A stretch of 64,000 nucleotides of DNA from Sedimentitalea sp042687825 (GTDB lineage Bacteria; Pseudomonadota; Alphaproteobacteria; Rhodobacterales; Rhodobacteraceae): positions 74,066-138,065 of the forward strand of contig NZ_JBHUQE010000009.1 of the NCBI RefSeq assembly GCF_042687825.1. The letters run 5' to 3'. The translations under genes and the position numbers were made by a program. The notes below the pieces were generated by a model. It saw nothing but the letters and a program-made list of their open reading frames with translations, had not been told where the DNA came from and ran no database searches. This document shows, one piece after another, positions 30,728 through 39,240 of the stretch (its first letter is position 1; every line of letters begins with the position of its first letter).

Positions 30728-31219
30728 AAGAAACCATTCCAGTTCTGTTACGATCCTCTCCCCACGGCGGCAGGTAGCGATCGGCGCAGCCGTCTGTTAG
30801 GGATATTTCTGCATATGCGTCATGCACTGGATGCATGGCTGGCTGTCCGTTATCTGTAGCGGATCGTGGGTATCTCTGGCCGTATCGGCGCGCAGAGCGC
30901 TGAAATTCGGGGCCAAACTGGGGAAGCGACGGCCGCAGTGATCGGCGCGGCATCACAGAAAGCGGGAAAGGACCGAAGGATTGAAACGAAATACATGTCG
31001 ATTTGTCGGGGTTTTACGCCGGCAATCGGAACCAATGAACCGGTCCGTGCCCTATTGCGGAGCAGACCGGGACCCAGGCGCGGGCAGGCAAGGCCGGGCA
31101 GGCCGCTTGGTCGGGGGCGTCGCGATCTCGCCCATTCAGGTATGCGGTGACGGCATGGCCGCACCGGTACACGTTCCTCCCCGCCCGCGCCGGAACCGGT
31201 TGCCGATGGGGGGCGAAAC
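30728..31219. other. 492-nt intergenic region without a supported gene
   Basis: This stretch separates the minus-strand DUF1127 gene from the plus-strand thioesterase and must hold both promoters. Short open frames exist on both strands but are Arg/Pro-rich, without ribosome sites or recognisable domains. I see no RNA gene or clear promoter hexamers. Confidence 0.6.
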
Positions 31220-31633
31220 TTGACCCCGCCCAGCGACAGCCCGCCAGTCGCGCCCAGCAGCGGCGCGCAACGGCTGATCGGCTATGACATCGACCTGTCC
31301 GGCGGCGACGGGCGCGCACGCGTGGTGCTGCAGGTCGACGACCGCCACGTAAACCGCATCGGGTGCCTGCATGGCGGCATCATCGCCATGATGCTGGACG
31401 CCGCCGCCGGTTTTTCGGCGGCGCTGGTGCGGGGACCGGAACTGGCCCCGCTGGTTACCGTGGCCCTGAACACGCAATACATCGCCGCCGCCACCGGAGG
31501 GCGGGTGGTGGCCACCGGCCGGGTCAAGCAGGCCGGCGGTTCGATTTGCTATGCCGATGCCGAACTGCGCGATGCGGACGGCCGGTTGCTGGCCACCGCG
31601 GACGGGGTGTTCAAATATCTGCGCCGGGGCTGA
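31220..31633 (+). CDS. PaaI-family hotdog thioesterase
   Basis: The 137-residue protein is a single hotdog domain of the PaaI/YdiI type, which hydrolyses acyl- or aryl-CoA thioesters. It has the family signature NRIGCLHGGIIAMMLDAAAG, in which the HGG segment and the following Asp form the active site, then LVTVALNTQYIAAATGG and a final ATADGVFKYL. Initiation is probably TTG at 31220 behind a G-rich stretch, since no ATG or GTG precedes the conserved domain in this frame. It converges with rpe. Confidence 0.85.
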   Translation: MTPPSDSPPVAPSSGAQRLIGYDIDLSGGDGRARVVLQVDDRHVNRIGCLHGGIIAMMLDAAAGFSAALVRGPELAPLVTVALNTQYIAAATGGRVVATGRVKQAGGSICYADAELRDADGRLLATADGVFKYLRRG

Positions 31634-31657
31634 GTGTGGCCGCCCCGGCGGGACCGC

Positions 31658-32347
31658 TCAGGCGTAAAGCCCTTCGGCGGCGGCGCGGATGGCGCGGATG
31701 TTGGTGCCATAGACCTCGGGCTGGCCGACCGAGCCGCCCTTGAACACCGCCGAGCCCGCCACCAGCACATCCGCGCCGGCCTGCGCCACCAGTGGCGCGG
31801 TGACCGGATCGACGCCGCCATCGATCTCGATATGGATCGGGCGTTCGCCGATCATGTCCCGCAGCGCGTGGATCTTGGCCGTCATGTCGATGAATTTCTG
31901 ACCGCCAAACCCCGGGTTCACGGTCATCACGCAGACCAGATCAATCATGTCCAGCAACTCGGCCACAGCGCCGGCGGGCGTGCCCGGGTTCAGCGCGATG
32001 CCGGCCTTGGCGCCGGCGCTGCGGATCGCCTGCAGGGTGCGGTGCACATGCGGGCCGGCTTCGGCATGGGCGGTGATCACGTCGGCCCCGGCCCGGGCGA
32101 AATCGCCGATATAGGGATCGACGGGCGCGATCATCAGATGCACGTCCATCACCCCCTTGATATGCGGACGGATCGCGGCACAGGTGGCCGGGCCAAAGGT
32201 GATGTTGGGCACGAAATGCCCGTCCATCACATCGACATGGACCCAATCGGCCCCCTGGGCTTCGATGGCCTGGCATTCGGCGCCGAAATTGGCGAAATCG
32301 GCGGACAGGATGGACGGGGCGATCTTGATCTTGCGGTCAAACGTCAT
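31658..32347 (-). CDS. rpe: Ribulose-phosphate 3-epimerase
   Basis: This enzyme interconverts ribulose 5-phosphate and xylulose 5-phosphate. The 229-residue TIM barrel has the hallmark motifs IAPSILSADFANFG, VHVDVMDGHFVPNITFGP, HLMI, MTVNPGFGGQKFI and EIDGGVD, all intact. I start at ATG 32347, giving the usual MTFDRKIKIAPSI N-terminus; an upstream in-frame start adds residues without family similarity. It follows the methyltransferase of the glycan operon by 73 nt and may be read with it. Confidence 0.96.
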   Translation of the reverse strand: MTFDRKIKIAPSILSADFANFGAECQAIEAQGADWVHVDVMDGHFVPNITFGPATCAAIRPHIKGVMDVHLMIAPVDPYIGDFARAGADVITAHAEAGPHVHRTLQAIRSAGAKAGIALNPGTPAGAVAELLDMIDLVCVMTVNPGFGGQKFIDMTAKIHALRDMIGERPIHIEIDGGVDPVTAPLVAQAGADVLVAGSAVFKGGSVGQPEVYGTNIRAIRAAAEGLYA

Positions 32348-32420
32348 GGGGCACCTTCGGTTCGTGTCTTTTGCAATATAGGCGGGCAGGGGGCGCCGCA
32401 ACAGAGGCTGCGGCGCGGCA

Positions 32421-32897
32421 TCAGGCGCGGTAGAACAGATAGCGGTCCGGCGCGATGCTGTCAGGGCCGGCGATGGGCTGGAAACCGACCAGCGGCTGGC
32501 CCGACACGATCAGCCCGCCGGGCTGCATCACTTGCGCGATCAAGGGGCTCAGCCGGGCCGCCTCGGCGACGTCGTCGGCCTTGATCCCCATGCCGAAATC
32601 GTAATGCGCCAGCGCGATCCTGGCGCCTTCATCGTGCAGCCGGTTCAGCATCGGTTCGGCCTCGCCCTGCAGGAAATCGCGCGCCGGCGGGGTGCACGAG
32701 GGGTGACATTGCAGCACCCGGTCGACCACCCAGATGCGGCGATCCGGCAGGATCTCGCGCAGATGGTCATAGGTGCGCCCGTTGCCCAGCCCCAGATCCA
32801 GCACGTCGCCCGCCTGTCCGGCGACCTGTTGGGCGGCCCAGTTCAGCCCGTCGCGCTGCGCGGTAAAGCGGCGCAGCATCGAATCAAGTCGGCTCAT
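32421..32897 (-). CDS. Small class I SAM-dependent methyltransferase (paralogue 1)
   Basis: The 158-residue protein has a Rossmann-type SAM-binding start with DVLDLGLGNGRTYDHLRE, an acidic residue at the end of the second strand (IWVVDRV) and a C-terminal MQPGGLIVSGQPL. It is clearly related to the protein at 48340-48837 (shared LGLGNGRTY, CHPS/SHPDS-TPP, and PGGL). It starts at ATG 32897, overlapping the deacetylase-like gene by 14 nt, and is last in the coupled glycan operon. Substrate unknown. Confidence 0.8.
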   Translation of the reverse strand: MSRLDSMLRRFTAQRDGLNWAAQQVAGQAGDVLDLGLGNGRTYDHLREILPDRRIWVVDRVLQCHPSCTPPARDFLQGEAEPMLNRLHDEGARIALAHYDFGMGIKADDVAEAARLSPLIAQVMQPGGLIVSGQPLVGFQPIAGPDSIAPDRYLFYRA

Positions 32898-33654
32898 TCG
32901 TCTCTCTCCTGTCATCCGTGGCAGCCCAGGGGCGCACCGGTCCGGTGCGCAGCCGGGTCAGCAACTGTTCGGTGAATTTCCAGATTGCGTCGTCATGAAC
33001 CAGATGATGGGTCAGGACGCCATAGGGTTCGGCATTGTCGGCCTCGCCCGTACGGCGCGCGGCCAGCTGGCGCACCAGCTGCGCGATCAGCATGTCCGGG
33101 TCGGCCAGCGAGCGGCCCGCACGCCAGGCGATCGGGTCCAGATGGGTATTGATCCGGGCCAGTCCCGGTGCCGCGAACGGCGCGTCGCGCGGCGTGAACG
33201 TGGACAGCATCCGGTATCCCGCACCGGCCAGTTCGGCCGGCAGGCCGGGTGCGATGCGGTTCCAGGGCGGCACGAACATCGGCACCATGCGCGGTCCGAA
33301 CAGCCGCCGCAGGCGTTGCAGCCCCGCCGCCGCCTCGGCGCTCATCGCCGTCAGGGATCGATGGGCGCCGAATTCGGCATTCTTTGCGCCGTCCGGCGCG
33401 TGGCTGACATGCGCCCAGCCATGCACGACCGGGATCGTGTGCGGCGCCAACGCCGCTGCCAGCGTCGGTTCGGCGCGCGCCGGGATCACCGCCAGATGCA
33501 ACGGCAGGTCCAGCTGCGTCGCCATGTCCTGCAGCCGCTCCAGCGCCGGGCCGGGGGCGACAGCGTCATCGTCGCGCCACCACAGGGGCAGTGTCAGGCC
33601 GGATGCCGCCCAGCGGTCCAGTTCCGCGTCCAGTTGCGACCAATCCACCGTCAT
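32884..33654 (-). CDS. Polysaccharide-deacetylase-like protein
   Basis: The 256-residue cytoplasmic-looking protein resembles NodB-type carbohydrate esterases: WWRDDDAV near the N-terminus for the metal-binding Asp pair, HGWAHVSHA for the His motif, and FVPPWNRI for the Arg/Pro motif. The absence of a signal peptide suggests it acts on a cytoplasmic glycan intermediate made by the neighbouring glycosyltransferases. Overlaps of 4 nt with the upstream gene and 14 nt with the downstream gene show it is part of the same operon. Confidence 0.75.
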   Translation of the reverse strand: MTVDWSQLDAELDRWAASGLTLPLWWRDDDAVAPGPALERLQDMATQLDLPLHLAVIPARAEPTLAAALAPHTIPVVHGWAHVSHAPDGAKNAEFGAHRSLTAMSAEAAAGLQRLRRLFGPRMVPMFVPPWNRIAPGLPAELAGAGYRMLSTFTPRDAPFAAPGLARINTHLDPIAWRAGRSLADPDMLIAQLVRQLAARRTGEADNAEPYGVLTHHLVHDDAIWKFTEQLLTRLRTGPVRPWAATDDRRETNEPT

Positions 33655-34784
33655 GCGCGGGCGTCCAGCATGTCTTGGGCCAGTGCCACGGTCCGCGCCG
33701 CGCCGTCAAAGCACAATTGCGGCCCGTGGCGCGCGGGGGCGGTCAGCACCTGCCGCACCGCCGCGCACAGCCGGTCCGGCGTCAGATCGGCGGTGCGCAG
33801 GGTGGTGATGCCGGGCAGGTGCGACAGGGCCTCTGCGCGCAGGGTCTGTTCCACTTCGCGGCCGTCGTCAAAGGGCACGAAGACCGCCCGCGCGCCGGCC
33901 TGCAGCACGTCCAGCGCGGTGTTATAGCCGCACAGGCTGACCGAGGCGGCGACATGGGTCAGCATCTGCCGGAAATCCGGCCGTGCCGGCTCCAGTATCG
34001 CCGGCCCGTCGCCTTTTAGCGCGGCGATCCGTTGCGTCGCATCCGCGCCGCCGAACAGCAGCCGCCAGCGGTGTTCGGGCATCTGCCGCGCCGCCGCGCA
34101 GGCGCAGGCGAACAGCGCGTCGCCCACCGATCCGCCGCCGGCGCTGACCAGTATCTCGTCTTCGCCGGCGTGCTGCGGGTGCGGCCCCGCCGGGGCAGGG
34201 GCGACATAGCCGGTATAGCGCAGGCGCGCGGCCAGTGCCGGGCTGACCGGCCAACTGGCCTGCAACCGGGTGCTTTGGGCATCCGAATGCACCAGCACCG
34301 CATCGTAGTGGCGCGCGATGATTTCGTCGGTCGCCTCGGCCTTGGCGGGTTTGGAGGGCGGCGCCAGGATGTCGCGCACCGAAGACAGAACCAGCGGGGG
34401 CCGTGGCAGATCGCGGGCGCGCTCCAGCAGCGCCTGGAACTCGGCTGTCAGCACGCGCCGGCCAAAGGGGAACAGCTCGGTGATCAGCACATTCGGGGCG
34501 AATTCGGTCACCGCGCGGATCAGATCGTCCTGCCGCTGCTGCAGCAGGGCCGCGCCGGCCTCTGCGCCGGTTTCGTCCAGCAATCGCGTGAAATTCACCC
34601 CATCCGAGCGCAGCGGTGGCAATTGCCAAAGGCGCACCTGGCCGATCTGCAGCTCGGGCAGGGGCAGACCGCCGCTGACCAGCAGCGCCGGGTGCCCGGC
34701 ATCGCAAAAGGCCCGTGCCAGATTGAGCGCCCGGCGCAAATGGCCGGTGCCCAGCAGATGCGTGACCACGATCATCGCTCTCAT
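33651..34784 (-). CDS. MurG-like (GT-B) glycosyltransferase
   Basis: The 377-residue protein has two Rossmann halves typical of GT-B enzymes. The N-terminal half begins MIVVTHLLGTGHLRRALNLA, and the C-terminal half carries ILVSAGGGSVGD and SLCGYNTALDVLQAG, the UDP-sugar-binding pattern seen in family-28-like transferases. I start at ATG 34784, which overlaps the histidine phosphatase stop by 4 nt; the longer open frame upstream has no family similarity. It is related to the protein at 37688-38896 in the same operon. Confidence 0.85.
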   Translation of the reverse strand: MRAMIVVTHLLGTGHLRRALNLARAFCDAGHPALLVSGGLPLPELQIGQVRLWQLPPLRSDGVNFTRLLDETGAEAGAALLQQRQDDLIRAVTEFAPNVLITELFPFGRRVLTAEFQALLERARDLPRPPLVLSSVRDILAPPSKPAKAEATDEIIARHYDAVLVHSDAQSTRLQASWPVSPALAARLRYTGYVAPAPAGPHPQHAGEDEILVSAGGGSVGDALFACACAAARQMPEHRWRLLFGGADATQRIAALKGDGPAILEPARPDFRQMLTHVAASVSLCGYNTALDVLQAGARAVFVPFDDGREVEQTLRAEALSHLPGITTLRTADLTPDRLCAAVRQVLTAPARHGPQLCFDGAARTVALAQDMLDARA

Positions 34785-35362
34785 GCGCGCGGTTCCAGGC
34801 GCAGGGGGTCGGGGTCGGCGTCCAGCCGGGCCCCGTCGAGCGTCAGCAGATACAACCGGTTGCGCTTGATGCGAAACGGCGCGGGACCGTGGAAATCCCA
34901 GCCATGGGCGCGCGCCAGCAGCACCCGCATGATGCCGATGTGACAGACCGCCACCGCGTCCCGGGTCAGCGCCGCCAGCCAGGGGCGCAGGCGGGTTTCC
35001 AACTCGGCCGGGCTTTCGCCGCCGGGCGCGCGATAATCCCAACCCCAGTCCTCGATGTGACGAAACCCCGAGGCCGGGTCGGTCACCAGATCGGCGCCGC
35101 GCAGACCCTCCCAGTCGCCCCAGTGCATCTCGGTCAGGGCCGGCGCGGTGCGGGGAGGGCGCCCGGCGACGATGCGGGCGGTTTCGGCGGCGCGCTGCAG
35201 CGGGCTGGACCACAGGTCGGCCCCGTCCCAGGGCGGCGGCAGACGGAACCCGGCCAGGTCCGCGCGGGCACCGTCATCCAGCGGGATATCGCTGCGGCCC
35301 TGGATGCGGCCGGCGCGATTCCAGGCGGTATGCCCGTGGCGCAGCAGGGCCAGCCGGATCAT
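34781..35362 (-). CDS. Histidine phosphatase family protein
   Basis: The 193-residue protein has the phosphatase signature LRHGHTAWN with the nucleophilic His, followed by SSPLQRAAETA, EMHWGDWEG and the second catalytic His in AVCHIGIM. Members act on sugar phosphates, sugar nucleotides or cobalamin intermediates. In this operon of four glycosyltransferases a sugar-phosphate substrate is most likely, but this is inference. Confidence 0.87.
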   Translation of the reverse strand: MIRLALLRHGHTAWNRAGRIQGRSDIPLDDGARADLAGFRLPPPWDGADLWSSPLQRAAETARIVAGRPPRTAPALTEMHWGDWEGLRGADLVTDPASGFRHIEDWGWDYRAPGGESPAELETRLRPWLAALTRDAVAVCHIGIMRVLLARAHGWDFHGPAPFRIKRNRLYLLTLDGARLDADPDPLRLEPRA

Positions 35363-36450
35363 GCGCGCGCCTCCAGCAGCGGCGACACGGCAGACCAGAA
35401 CGTCGCGCGGGCGCGGTCGGCCAGGTGGTTTTCGCTGATCGCCTGTCGCGCCGCCATGCCCAGACGGCGACGCAGGGCGGCATCGCCCAGCAGCGCGTCG
35501 ATGCGCCGCGCCAGCGCGGCGGGTCCCGCCTGGGGCGCGGGATAATCGCCCGGTGCCAGCACATCGCGCACGCCGGGGCGATCCTGCGCCACCACCGGCA
35601 AACCGGCGGCCTGCGCCTCGAGATAGACCATGCCGAACCCTTCGTTCACGCCGGGCCAGAAAAACAGGGCCGCCGCCTCATAGGCGCGTGCCATGGCCTG
35701 CGCATCGAGCTGGCCCAGAAACCGCACGCGGTCGCCAAAGGGCGCCATCAGTTCGGCCACTTGCAGGCGGGCCGGGCCGTCCCCGGCGATATGCAGCCGC
35801 CAGCCGCTGTCCCCCAGATGCGCCAGTGTTTCGGCGATCAGCGCATAGCTGGCCAGCTTGTCGCCTGCCCGCATCATGCCCGCCGCCAGCATCGGCCGGT
35901 CCGGCGCGGCGCAATCGGCGGGGGCCGGCAGTGTCTGCCGGGGCAGAAAGGGCGGCAGGTTGACCAGCCGCTGGCCCGGTGGCGCATGGCGCTTCAGGGT
36001 GATCAGGTCATGCGCGGTGAGATAGAACACCAGACTGGCGGCGTCGGTGGCGGCCTCGGCGCGGGCCGCGAACGCGGCCCAGGGTCCGGTCAGGCGTTTT
36101 CTGGCGCGGCTCGCCTCGATCTGCACATAGGGCAGGTTCAGCGCGGCACAGACCGCCGGCCCCAACAGGTCGGGGGCCTTGTAGTAGTTGTGATAGGTGA
36201 CCCACAGCGCCGGCCGCCGCCGGGCAAGCGCGCCGATCAGCCTGTCGATTTCGGTGCGGGCCTGGGCGCATAGCGCGGTCTGGCGCGCCGCATCGCCGGC
36301 CTTGTCATGCACCTGAAATTCGGACACCAGATCGACGCTGGCGGCGTCGCCGCCAATGGCCGCCCGCAGCGCCCGGCCAAAGGCCCGGTCGCCTGAAGGT
36401 ACCGGATGTGTCGGCGGTTTCATCGGCGCGTAAAAGGCCACGCGCCTCAT
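35359..36450 (-). CDS. GT4-type glycosyltransferase
   Basis: The 363-residue protein is a GT-B fold enzyme. The C-terminal half has MLAAGMMRAGDKLASYALI, IAGDGPARLQ and the nucleotide-sugar-binding FFWPGVNEGFGMVYLEAQAAGLPVV in pieces, the EGFGxxxLEAxAxGxPVV signature of family 4. It starts MRRVAFYAPMKPPTHPVPSG. The gene overlaps both neighbours by 4 nt. Acceptor and donor are not predictable. Confidence 0.9.
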   Translation of the reverse strand: MRRVAFYAPMKPPTHPVPSGDRAFGRALRAAIGGDAASVDLVSEFQVHDKAGDAARQTALCAQARTEIDRLIGALARRRPALWVTYHNYYKAPDLLGPAVCAALNLPYVQIEASRARKRLTGPWAAFAARAEAATDAASLVFYLTAHDLITLKRHAPPGQRLVNLPPFLPRQTLPAPADCAAPDRPMLAAGMMRAGDKLASYALIAETLAHLGDSGWRLHIAGDGPARLQVAELMAPFGDRVRFLGQLDAQAMARAYEAAALFFWPGVNEGFGMVYLEAQAAGLPVVAQDRPGVRDVLAPGDYPAPQAGPAALARRIDALLGDAALRRRLGMAARQAISENHLADRARATFWSAVSPLLEARA

Positions 36451-37691
36451 CGCTCGGAACCGTCCCGCATGAGGTCGGTCAGGCGCCCGGACAGGCGCGC
36501 GATCCCCGGCGACATGGTGAATTCGGTACGCAGCCGGTCCAGTGCGGCCTCGGCCATCGCTGCGGCACGCTGCGGATCGGCGGCCAGCTCCGCAATGGCG
36601 GATGCCAGCGCAGCGGGCGTGTCCTCGACCAGCGTGCCATGGGTGCCGTGGGCGATGAATTCCGGGATCGCGGACACCGCCGTGGACAGGATCGGCAGGC
36701 GCTGGCTGGCCGCCTCCATCAGCACGTTGGGCAGCCCGTCCCGGTCGCCGTCACCGGCAATGCGGCTGGGCAGCACGAACAGGTCCGCGCCGCGCATCGC
36801 CGCGATCACCTCGGGCTGGTCGCAGGCGCCGCGCCAGGTGATGCGATCACTTATCCCGGCATCGCTCGCCTGCCGCGCCAGCGGCGCCTGCAGCGCGCCG
36901 CCGCCGATATGGGTCCAGTGCCAGTCCAGCGTGGCAGGCAGTTGCGCCAAGGCCGCGATCAGCCGGTCAAAACCCTTTTTCTCGACCAGCCGGCCCACCG
37001 ATACCAACCGCAGCGGGTCGCCGGGTTGGCGCGATGCACGCCGGGGCGGATCGGGAAAGCGCGACAGGTCCAGCCCGTGATAGATCAGGTCGATGCGCCC
37101 GGGATCGGCCGCCAGGCTGCGCAGTTGGGCCGCGCCATAGGCGGTGCAGGTGGCGCCAAAGGTCGCGCCGCTGCCATCCGCCGAGAGTTTTTCCGCGATC
37201 TCCCAGTCCGGCGAGGTCCAGATGTCCTTGGCGTGGGCGGAAAACGCCCAGGGCAGATCGCGCATGATCGCCGCATAGCGCGCGACCGAAGCCGGGGTAT
37301 GCAGGAAATGGGCATAGATGCCGCGCGTGTCGGCGGGCAGCTCGGCGGCCAGCACGCAGGCCTGGCCAAAACGGCGGATGCGGTTCCTGTCGCGGTCTCG
37401 CGCCAGATCGGCGCGCCAGATGTCATAGGCGCGCCCATAACCGGGTAGGCGCCGCGCCACCGCGCGCGCATGCCAGATGCGGGCCGGCTCGTCGTGCAGG
37501 TATTCCGGCAGATAGCGCACCTGCGCCTTTAGCCGGTCATGCAGCGGATGGGTCTTGGCGTCGGTCGGGTAGCGCAGCGACCAGATGTCGAAATCGAACC
37601 CGGCCTGTTCCAGCGCCACCAGTTCCTGGGCGATAAAGGTCTCGGACAGGCGCGGCCAGCCCTTGACGACGACAGCCAGCGACGCACTCAT
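36447..37691 (-). CDS. GT4-type glycosyltransferase
   Basis: The 414-residue protein is a GT-B retaining-type transferase. It opens AVVVKGWPRLSETFIAQEL, which is usual for a group of family 4 enzymes involved in exopolysaccharide or colanic-acid-like synthesis. It then shows FSAHAKDIW, RLVSVGRLVEKKGFDRLI and FVLPSRIAGDGDRDGLPNVLMEA with the conserved glutamate. It overlaps both flanking genes by 4 nt. Confidence 0.9.
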   Translation of the reverse strand: MSASLAVVVKGWPRLSETFIAQELVALEQAGFDFDIWSLRYPTDAKTHPLHDRLKAQVRYLPEYLHDEPARIWHARAVARRLPGYGRAYDIWRADLARDRDRNRIRRFGQACVLAAELPADTRGIYAHFLHTPASVARYAAIMRDLPWAFSAHAKDIWTSPDWEIAEKLSADGSGATFGATCTAYGAAQLRSLAADPGRIDLIYHGLDLSRFPDPPRRASRQPGDPLRLVSVGRLVEKKGFDRLIAALAQLPATLDWHWTHIGGGALQAPLARQASDAGISDRITWRGACDQPEVIAAMRGADLFVLPSRIAGDGDRDGLPNVLMEAASQRLPILSTAVSAIPEFIAHGTHGTLVEDTPAALASAIAELAADPQRAAAMAEAALDRLRTEFTMSPGIARLSGRLTDLMRDGSER

Positions 37692-38896
37692 TCGGCGGCC
37701 TGCTCCGTCGATCCGGACAACAGCGCGGCAATGCGCCGGGTGACATAGTCAAGCCCGTCCAGGAGACCGCCGGACATCGCCTGCGAGGGCAGGGGCTGTC
37801 CCGGCAGGGCGCGGATGGCGTGGATCATCGAGGCGGCCGTCATGCCGTCGCGGGTCTCGTCCAGCATCCGCACCAGGCCCAGATCCTCGGCGCGGCTGGC
37901 GCGGATATATTGTTCCAGGCGGGGCACCGTGCGCGGCACGATGACGGCGCGCTTGTCAAAGGACAGCACTTCGCAGAACGTGTTATAGCCGCCCATGCTG
38001 ACCACGCCCTGGGCACCGGCAAACAGCGTCTCGATCTGCGATTCAAACCCGACGGCGGTGACCCGGCCGTTCAGCTTGCCGACCCGGGCCTCGAACTCGG
38101 CGCGGGTGTCGCCGGACAGGAACGGGCCATAAACCAGAATCGCGCGCGGTGTCAGATGCGGGTCCTGTTCATAAGCCGACAACACCTGATGGACCATCGC
38201 CTGCCCGTCGCCGCCGCCACCGGGCGTGACCAGGATATAGGGCTGCTCGGGTGGATCGTCCGCGCTGCTGACGCTGCGCCGCAGATAGCCGGTCCAGTGC
38301 ATCCGGCGCCGCGCCGCGTCGGTGAGGTCAAGCCCCGCTGTCGGGTCATAGATCGAGCGCAGCCCATAGACCCAGATCTCGTGGTAATAGGTTTCGGTGG
38401 CAGCGATGCCCCCCTTGCGGTCCCATTCGGCGGCCAGAACTTCGGGGTCGTCCAGCACGTCGCGCAGACCCAGCACCAGACGCGTGCGGCCGGTGCGCGC
38501 CAACAGGTCCAGCGTCGGCAGCAGCTCGCCGCGAAATCCGGTGGGTTCCTTGTCGACGATCAGCACATCCGGGTCGTATTGCTCGGCCGTGGCCTTGATC
38601 AGCCCGGCGCGCAGATCTGTGGTCTGTTCGATATCCATGCCCATGGTCTGGGATTCATAGCTGCCGTCGCGCAGCTTGGTGACGCCGGGCAGGCGCACGT
38701 GATCGACCCGCGAGGGAAAGGTGAACCGCCCGGCAACGGGCGATCCGGTCAGGATCAGCGCCGAGGCGCTGGGATCGGCGCGGGTGATCGCCTCGGCAAG
38801 GGCGCGCGACCGGCGCAGATGGCCCAGCCCGAACGTGTCGTGGCTGTACAGCATGATACGCGGCGCGCGGCCATCCGGGGCGACAGGACGGTTCAT
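37688..38896 (-). CDS. MurG-like (GT-B) glycosyltransferase, first gene of glycan operon
   Basis: The 402-residue protein begins the seven-gene operon. The N-terminal MLYSHDTFGLGHLRRSRALA and the C-terminal GVVSMGGYNTFCEVLSFDKRAVIVPR match the two nucleotide-sugar-binding halves of family-28-like transferases, as in its relative at 33651-34784. Long central insertion with a YYHEIWVYGL segment. The start ATG 38896 lies just after two copies of a 12-bp tandem repeat in the leader. Substrate unknown. Confidence 0.87.
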   Translation of the reverse strand: MNRPVAPDGRAPRIMLYSHDTFGLGHLRRSRALAEAITRADPSASALILTGSPVAGRFTFPSRVDHVRLPGVTKLRDGSYESQTMGMDIEQTTDLRAGLIKATAEQYDPDVLIVDKEPTGFRGELLPTLDLLARTGRTRLVLGLRDVLDDPEVLAAEWDRKGGIAATETYYHEIWVYGLRSIYDPTAGLDLTDAARRRMHWTGYLRRSVSSADDPPEQPYILVTPGGGGDGQAMVHQVLSAYEQDPHLTPRAILVYGPFLSGDTRAEFEARVGKLNGRVTAVGFESQIETLFAGAQGVVSMGGYNTFCEVLSFDKRAVIVPRTVPRLEQYIRASRAEDLGLVRMLDETRDGMTAASMIHAIRALPGQPLPSQAMSGGLLDGLDYVTRRIAALLSGSTEQAAE

Positions 38897-39240
38897 CCGG
38901 GCAACGTCAATGGCGACGTCAATGGCGACGGCAAGGAAACGGGCAGGAGAGTGGCCCCTGATCCGTACAGCACGGGGGCAACGAACGGGTCCCGTCGCAA
39001 TTCGATCTCCATGTCTCGCCCCTTGTTACGGCGCACCGGCGGTGCCGGCCCGGGTCAAAACGTCCTTCCGGTCGGGCGGGAATGCGTCTGCCGGGCCAAT
39101 TCGCTTCCTAGTATTAAAACTGGGCTTGAATGCAAACCATAAACTGCTCACGACATGACACCATCCGGCGATGCGGTTTGCACAGACAAACCCGCTTCTA
39201 TAGCTATTGATTAACCATGCAGTTTGGGAATTGGCTCGGG
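38897..39240. other. Divergent promoter region between glycan operon and MscS gene
   Basis: This 344-nt stretch contains no supported gene. Next to the glycosyltransferase start is a 2 x 12-bp tandem repeat of ACGTCAATGGCG (38904-38927). Near the other end an 8-bp inverted repeat, TGCAAACC (39131-39138) and GGTTTGCA (39175-39182), flanks 36 nt and its right arm overlaps the candidate -35 of the MscS promoter. Base composition is more AT-rich here than in the coding regions around it. Confidence 0.55.
39177..39204 (+). promoter_or_regulatory. Candidate promoter of the MscS gene
   Basis: TTTGCA (39177-39182) and TATAGC (39199-39204) are separated by 16 nt and lie about 36 nt upstream of the preferred ATG. 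The match to the housekeeping consensus is only moderate. The -35 is covered by one arm of an 8-bp inverted repeat, which could be an operator. Confidence 0.35.

Noticed and set aside
30866..31150. 94-codon plus-strand frame in the gap before the thioesterase gene
   Set aside because: Arg/Gly/Pro-rich, no ribosome site, no domain, and several overlapping frames are equally open.
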